Below, piece after piece: positions 5,709 to 7,126 of a DNA stretch of 7,126 bases. The stretch comes from an uncultured Pedobacter sp. (lineage in GTDB: Bacteria > Bacteroidota > Bacteroidia > Sphingobacteriales > Sphingobacteriaceae). The position numbers and the translations under genes are program-made. The DNA lies in assembly GCA_938008555.1 (NCBI GenBank), contig CALLKE010000231.1, positions 1 through 7,126 on the forward strand, written 5' to 3'. The notes below the pieces were generated by a model that worked only from the letters and a program-made list of their open reading frames with translations, was not told the DNA's origin and did not search any database. Within the stretch, counting starts at the first letter, position 1. Every line of letters starts with the position of its first letter.

Positions 5709-5755
5709 AAGTCCTCAATTTTTAAGAGGAGATAATTGAGGACTTAACTTGAGGA
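5709..5755. repeat. 12-bp inverted repeat and GAGGA direct repeats
   Basis: AAGTCCTCAATT (5709-5720) and AATTGAGGACTT (5734-5745) are perfect arms around a 13-base loop. GAGGA recurs in the same orientation at 5726, 5738 and 5751, 12 and 13 bases apart, the last two as TTGAGGA. The pattern resembles a protein-binding array near helical periodicity. No T-run makes it a terminator. Confidence 0.6.
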
Positions 5756-5784
5756 GCTTATAGCATCTATTTTGATCGTTTGTA

Positions 5785-6001
5785 ATGCTGAATTTTTACA
5801 ATTTATGGAGACAATTTTTACCCGAAATAGGCCACTGTATTGAATTTAAAGAAGGTAGCGGTTGGCTGGATTACAAACTAACCTGTCACCGCAAATCCGG
5901 TCCGACTGGATGAGATTCATCCGCGTCATCGCGTTTCTAAAATGCGAAACCTTGCAATTTTAAAATTGACCACAGATGACTTCAAAAAATATCTTGATTG
6001 A
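5785..6001 (+). pseudogene. Possible decayed gene, frameshifted
   Basis: From ATG 5785 one frame reads MLNFYNLWRQFLPEIGHCIE and on through GSGWLDYKLTCHRKSG to a TGA at 5911-5913. The next frame, open from 5882, reads VRLDEIHPRHRVSKMRNLAI from 5900 and ends ...LTTDDFKKYLD at TGA 5999-6001. Both look like ordinary protein, and a single-base shift near 5900 would join them into about 72 residues. No ribosome binding site precedes the ATG. TTGAGG (5736-5741) and TATAGC (5759-5764), 17 bases apart, form a weak promoter in the right direction. No family recognised. The coding character is a judgement by eye and could be chance. Confidence 0.3.
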
Positions 6002-6035
6002 TTTTTAACAGTAACTTTTGCACAAACTTAGAAAC

Positions 6036-6380
6036 CTAAATATGGCCGCAAGGTACTAACTCAACATACTCTTCGCAGTTAAAAGCCGGACAAGTACGAG
6101 CTATTTTAAGGGCTTCGTTTTCATCAGGAACTTCAATCAAAAAATATCCTGTCACCATATCACTTGTCTCAGGAGAAAGAAGACTTTCATCAGCAGTTGC
6201 AGCTCGGTTTAGTAATCGGAAGGACCTCTCTCCGCATCCATCACCACCGCGCATGTAACCTTGTTCTCCAAGAGCTTTTGCAAACTCACCAAACTAAGCT
6301 ACTATATCTTTCCTCTGAGCTTCACTAAGCTTGTTCCACTTCGCAAAGCTTCCCTTGATCAACAGTAAATATTTTTTCAT
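6036..6380 (-). pseudogene. YCII-domain protein gene with amber codon at position 29
   Basis: From ATG 6378-6380 the frame reads MKKYLLLIKGSFAKWNKLSE, then AQRKDIVA, a TAG (6294-6296, codon 29), then FGEFAKALGEQGYMRGGDG and on to TGYFLIEVPDENEALKIART and a final TAG. The whole matches a YCII-related (DGPF-type) protein of about 114 residues, a small ferredoxin-like-fold family of uncertain enzymatic role. The upstream start has GGAG 7 bases before it, and the preceding gene's stop ends one base away (TAGGATG), which suggests coupling. TAG is also used as the normal terminator of this gene and of its neighbour, so recoding is unlikely; a nonsense mutation or sequencing error is more likely. 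Restart at ATG 6254 would give a 72-residue fragment missing the first beta strand. Confidence 0.75.
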
Positions 6381-6381
6381 C

Positions 6382-6882
6382 CTATGCTCCGACTTCAGCA
6401 TGCTCTGTTTTAAACTCTTCAAATGCTATTTTTTCTAGCAACTCAGAATTCTCACCTAAAAGCCCGCCATGACGTTTTTTTATGAGTTCCAAGTATTCAG
6501 GCGTTTTTTCTAAAAAAACTTCGTACTGAGCCTTTAAACGCATTTCATGCACTCTTTGGCGCATACTTTCAGCTTCATTTGCTCGTTTTAACTCAAATTC
6601 CAACTCTTTGCTTAATTCTTCAGCTTGTTTCTGGCTGATGTATTCTTTGCCGGAACGAAGTACTCCAAAAAGAATCGATGCTAAGTTTCCGGTCTTCCCC
6701 TGCTCAACATCAAAACTCAATGCTTCGATACTTTTTTGTACAACTTCAAAACTACACACACCGTCTGAAATTAATTTTTGTAGATTGTTTTTTGAAATTC
6801 CAAACCTTGCTAAATTAATGGGCAAAGACAGTTCTGCTGAAACTTCGGGCTGCTCTATAGTAGTAGTTATATTATTAAATAT
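6382..6882 (-). CDS. C-terminal fragment, probable plasmid replication initiator
   Basis: A reading frame open from 6882 with no ATG near its 5' end (only a TTG at 6825), so it is the 3' part of a gene. Bacterial-looking protein begins around EQPEVSAELSLPINLARFGI, followed by SKNNLQKLISDGVCSFEVVQ, LASILFGVLRSGKEYIS and a long charged helix (SKELEFELKRANEAESMRQR onward). The order of a short helical domain, a GNLxSxLFGVLRSGxxY motif and a charged helical tail resembles the C-termini of plasmid Rep proteins that follow a winged-helix initiator domain; this is recollection of a pattern, not a search. It ends in TAG one base before the YCII start. Upstream it runs into the HSF sequence in a different frame, so the N-terminal part is missing because of the junction. 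Confidence 0.45.
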   Translation of the reverse strand: MFNNITTTIEQPEVSAELSLPINLARFGISKNNLQKLISDGVCSFEVVQKSIEALSFDVEQGKTGNLASILFGVLRSGKEYISQKQAEELSKELEFELKRANEAESMRQRVHEMRLKAQYEVFLEKTPEYLELIKKRHGGLLGENSELLEKIAFEEFKTEHAEVGA

Positions 6883-7126
6883 TTATTAAAAAACACATCT
6901 GATTTGTCTTTAATCCTATTCTTTACTTTATGAAAGTCATACATATTTAATTGTCTTATAAAGTTCTGAAAGCTGTTATGTTTGAAATACCTTGGAAGTA
7001 TTTCTTGTACAAATTGCTTTTCGTCTATTATTTCAATTATATCTCCATTCTCATTCCATTTCACAATCTTCTCCAATGATTGATTTGAGACTATTTCAAT
7101 TAGTTTTGATATAAATTTATATTGTG
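6867..7126 (-). CDS. Eukaryotic heat shock factor DNA-binding domain, partial
   Basis: The frame open from the right edge reads QYKFISKLIEIVSNQSLEKI, VKWNENGDIIEIIDEKQF, VQEILPRYFKHNSFQNF, IRQLNMYDFHKVKN and ends ...SDVFFNKYLII at a TAA (6867-6869). This is the HSF winged-helix domain almost from end to end: the F-x-x-KL start, I-x-W-x-x-x-G, the LPxYFKHxxFxxFxRQLNMYxFHKV recognition-helix block, and the F-x-x-x-x-L end. HSF binds nGAAn arrays and activates heat-shock genes in eukaryotes; this domain is not a normal bacterial family. The DNA here is much richer in A+T than the rest of the window. The N-terminal end continues past 7126 (no start codon needed at TTG 7076). The frame stops right after the domain, with no trimerisation region. 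A chimeric junction or insertion is likely. Confidence 0.9.
   Translation of the reverse strand, partial: QYKFISKLIEIVSNQSLEKIVKWNENGDIIEIIDEKQFVQEILPRYFKHNSFQNFIRQLNMYDFHKVKNRIKDKSDVFFNKYLII

Larger units (their letters stand above)
5508..6035. other. 528-base stretch without an intact gene
   Basis: This region separates the leftward nuclease-like operon from the interrupted YCII gene. It contains two long inverted repeats, a set of GAGGA direct repeats and a possible decayed rightward gene, each listed separately. No tRNA, terminator with T-run or intact ORF of convincing quality was found. An origin of replication or transfer would be plausible here given a replication-protein-like fragment nearby, but no iteron family or DnaA box was recognised. 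Confidence 0.5.

Noticed and set aside
6294..6296. In-frame TAG as evidence of a recoded genetic code
   Set aside because: The YCII gene itself and the gene before it both terminate with TAG, so TAG behaves as a stop here.
6608..6889. A 93-residue plus-strand frame near the right end
   Set aside because: It crosses the bacterial/eukaryotic junction antisense to two better-supported frames and has no recognisable motif.
1..7126. CRISPR arrays, tRNA, rRNA and complete insertion sequences
   Set aside because: No regularly spaced repeats, cloverleaf-like sequences, rRNA signatures or transposase genes with terminal repeats were seen.

Overview
The window looks like accessory, probably plasmid-borne, DNA of a Gram-negative bacterium. 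Evidence for a plasmid is the start of a ParA-type partition ATPase at the left edge, a Tn3-type resolvase, two back-to-back toxin-antitoxin (TA) pairs, a gene resembling replication-relaxation (Replic_Relax) proteins, and near the right edge what looks like the C-terminal part of a plasmid replication initiator. A prepilin with a class III signal sequence points to an organism with type IV pilus or type II secretion machinery. Bdellovibrionota or a gammaproteobacterium would fit, but the sequence does not settle the taxon.

Layout: 1-266 (-) truncated parA-like gene. 447-1070 (-) RelE-like toxin behind an AbrB-type antitoxin. 1071-1209 is a shared control region with two unrelated operator-like palindromes. 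1210-1861 (+) HigB/Gp49-like toxin and its HTH antitoxin, divergent from the first pair. 1893-2435 (-) serine resolvase. 2591-2633 terminator. 2653-3828 (-) prepilin with three cysteine-bounded repeats and a poly-G tract in its upstream region. 3919-5507 (-) two-gene operon: a winged-helix protein with a nuclease-like motif, then a four-helix membrane protein with a cytoplasmic coiled coil. 5508-6035 holds no intact gene but has two long inverted repeats and a possible decayed plus-strand gene. 6036-6380 (-) YCII-domain gene interrupted by an amber codon. 6382-6882 (-) replication-protein-like C-terminal fragment. 6867-7126 (-) the DNA-binding domain of a eukaryotic heat shock factor.

The genes read as plasmid maintenance (partition, TA addiction, dimer resolution, replication) plus cargo (pilin-like surface protein, the nuclease-like/membrane pair). 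The right edge is the surprise. Within about 30 bp the sequence changes from bacterial coding DNA to a very AT-rich eukaryotic HSF reading frame. This is either a chimeric assembly joining host or contaminant DNA, or a real eukaryote-to-bacterium insertion. The most original bacterial material is the repeat-bearing prepilin with its poly-G upstream tract, and the wHTH/nuclease-like plus membrane coiled-coil operon facing a 23-bp-arm inverted repeat.
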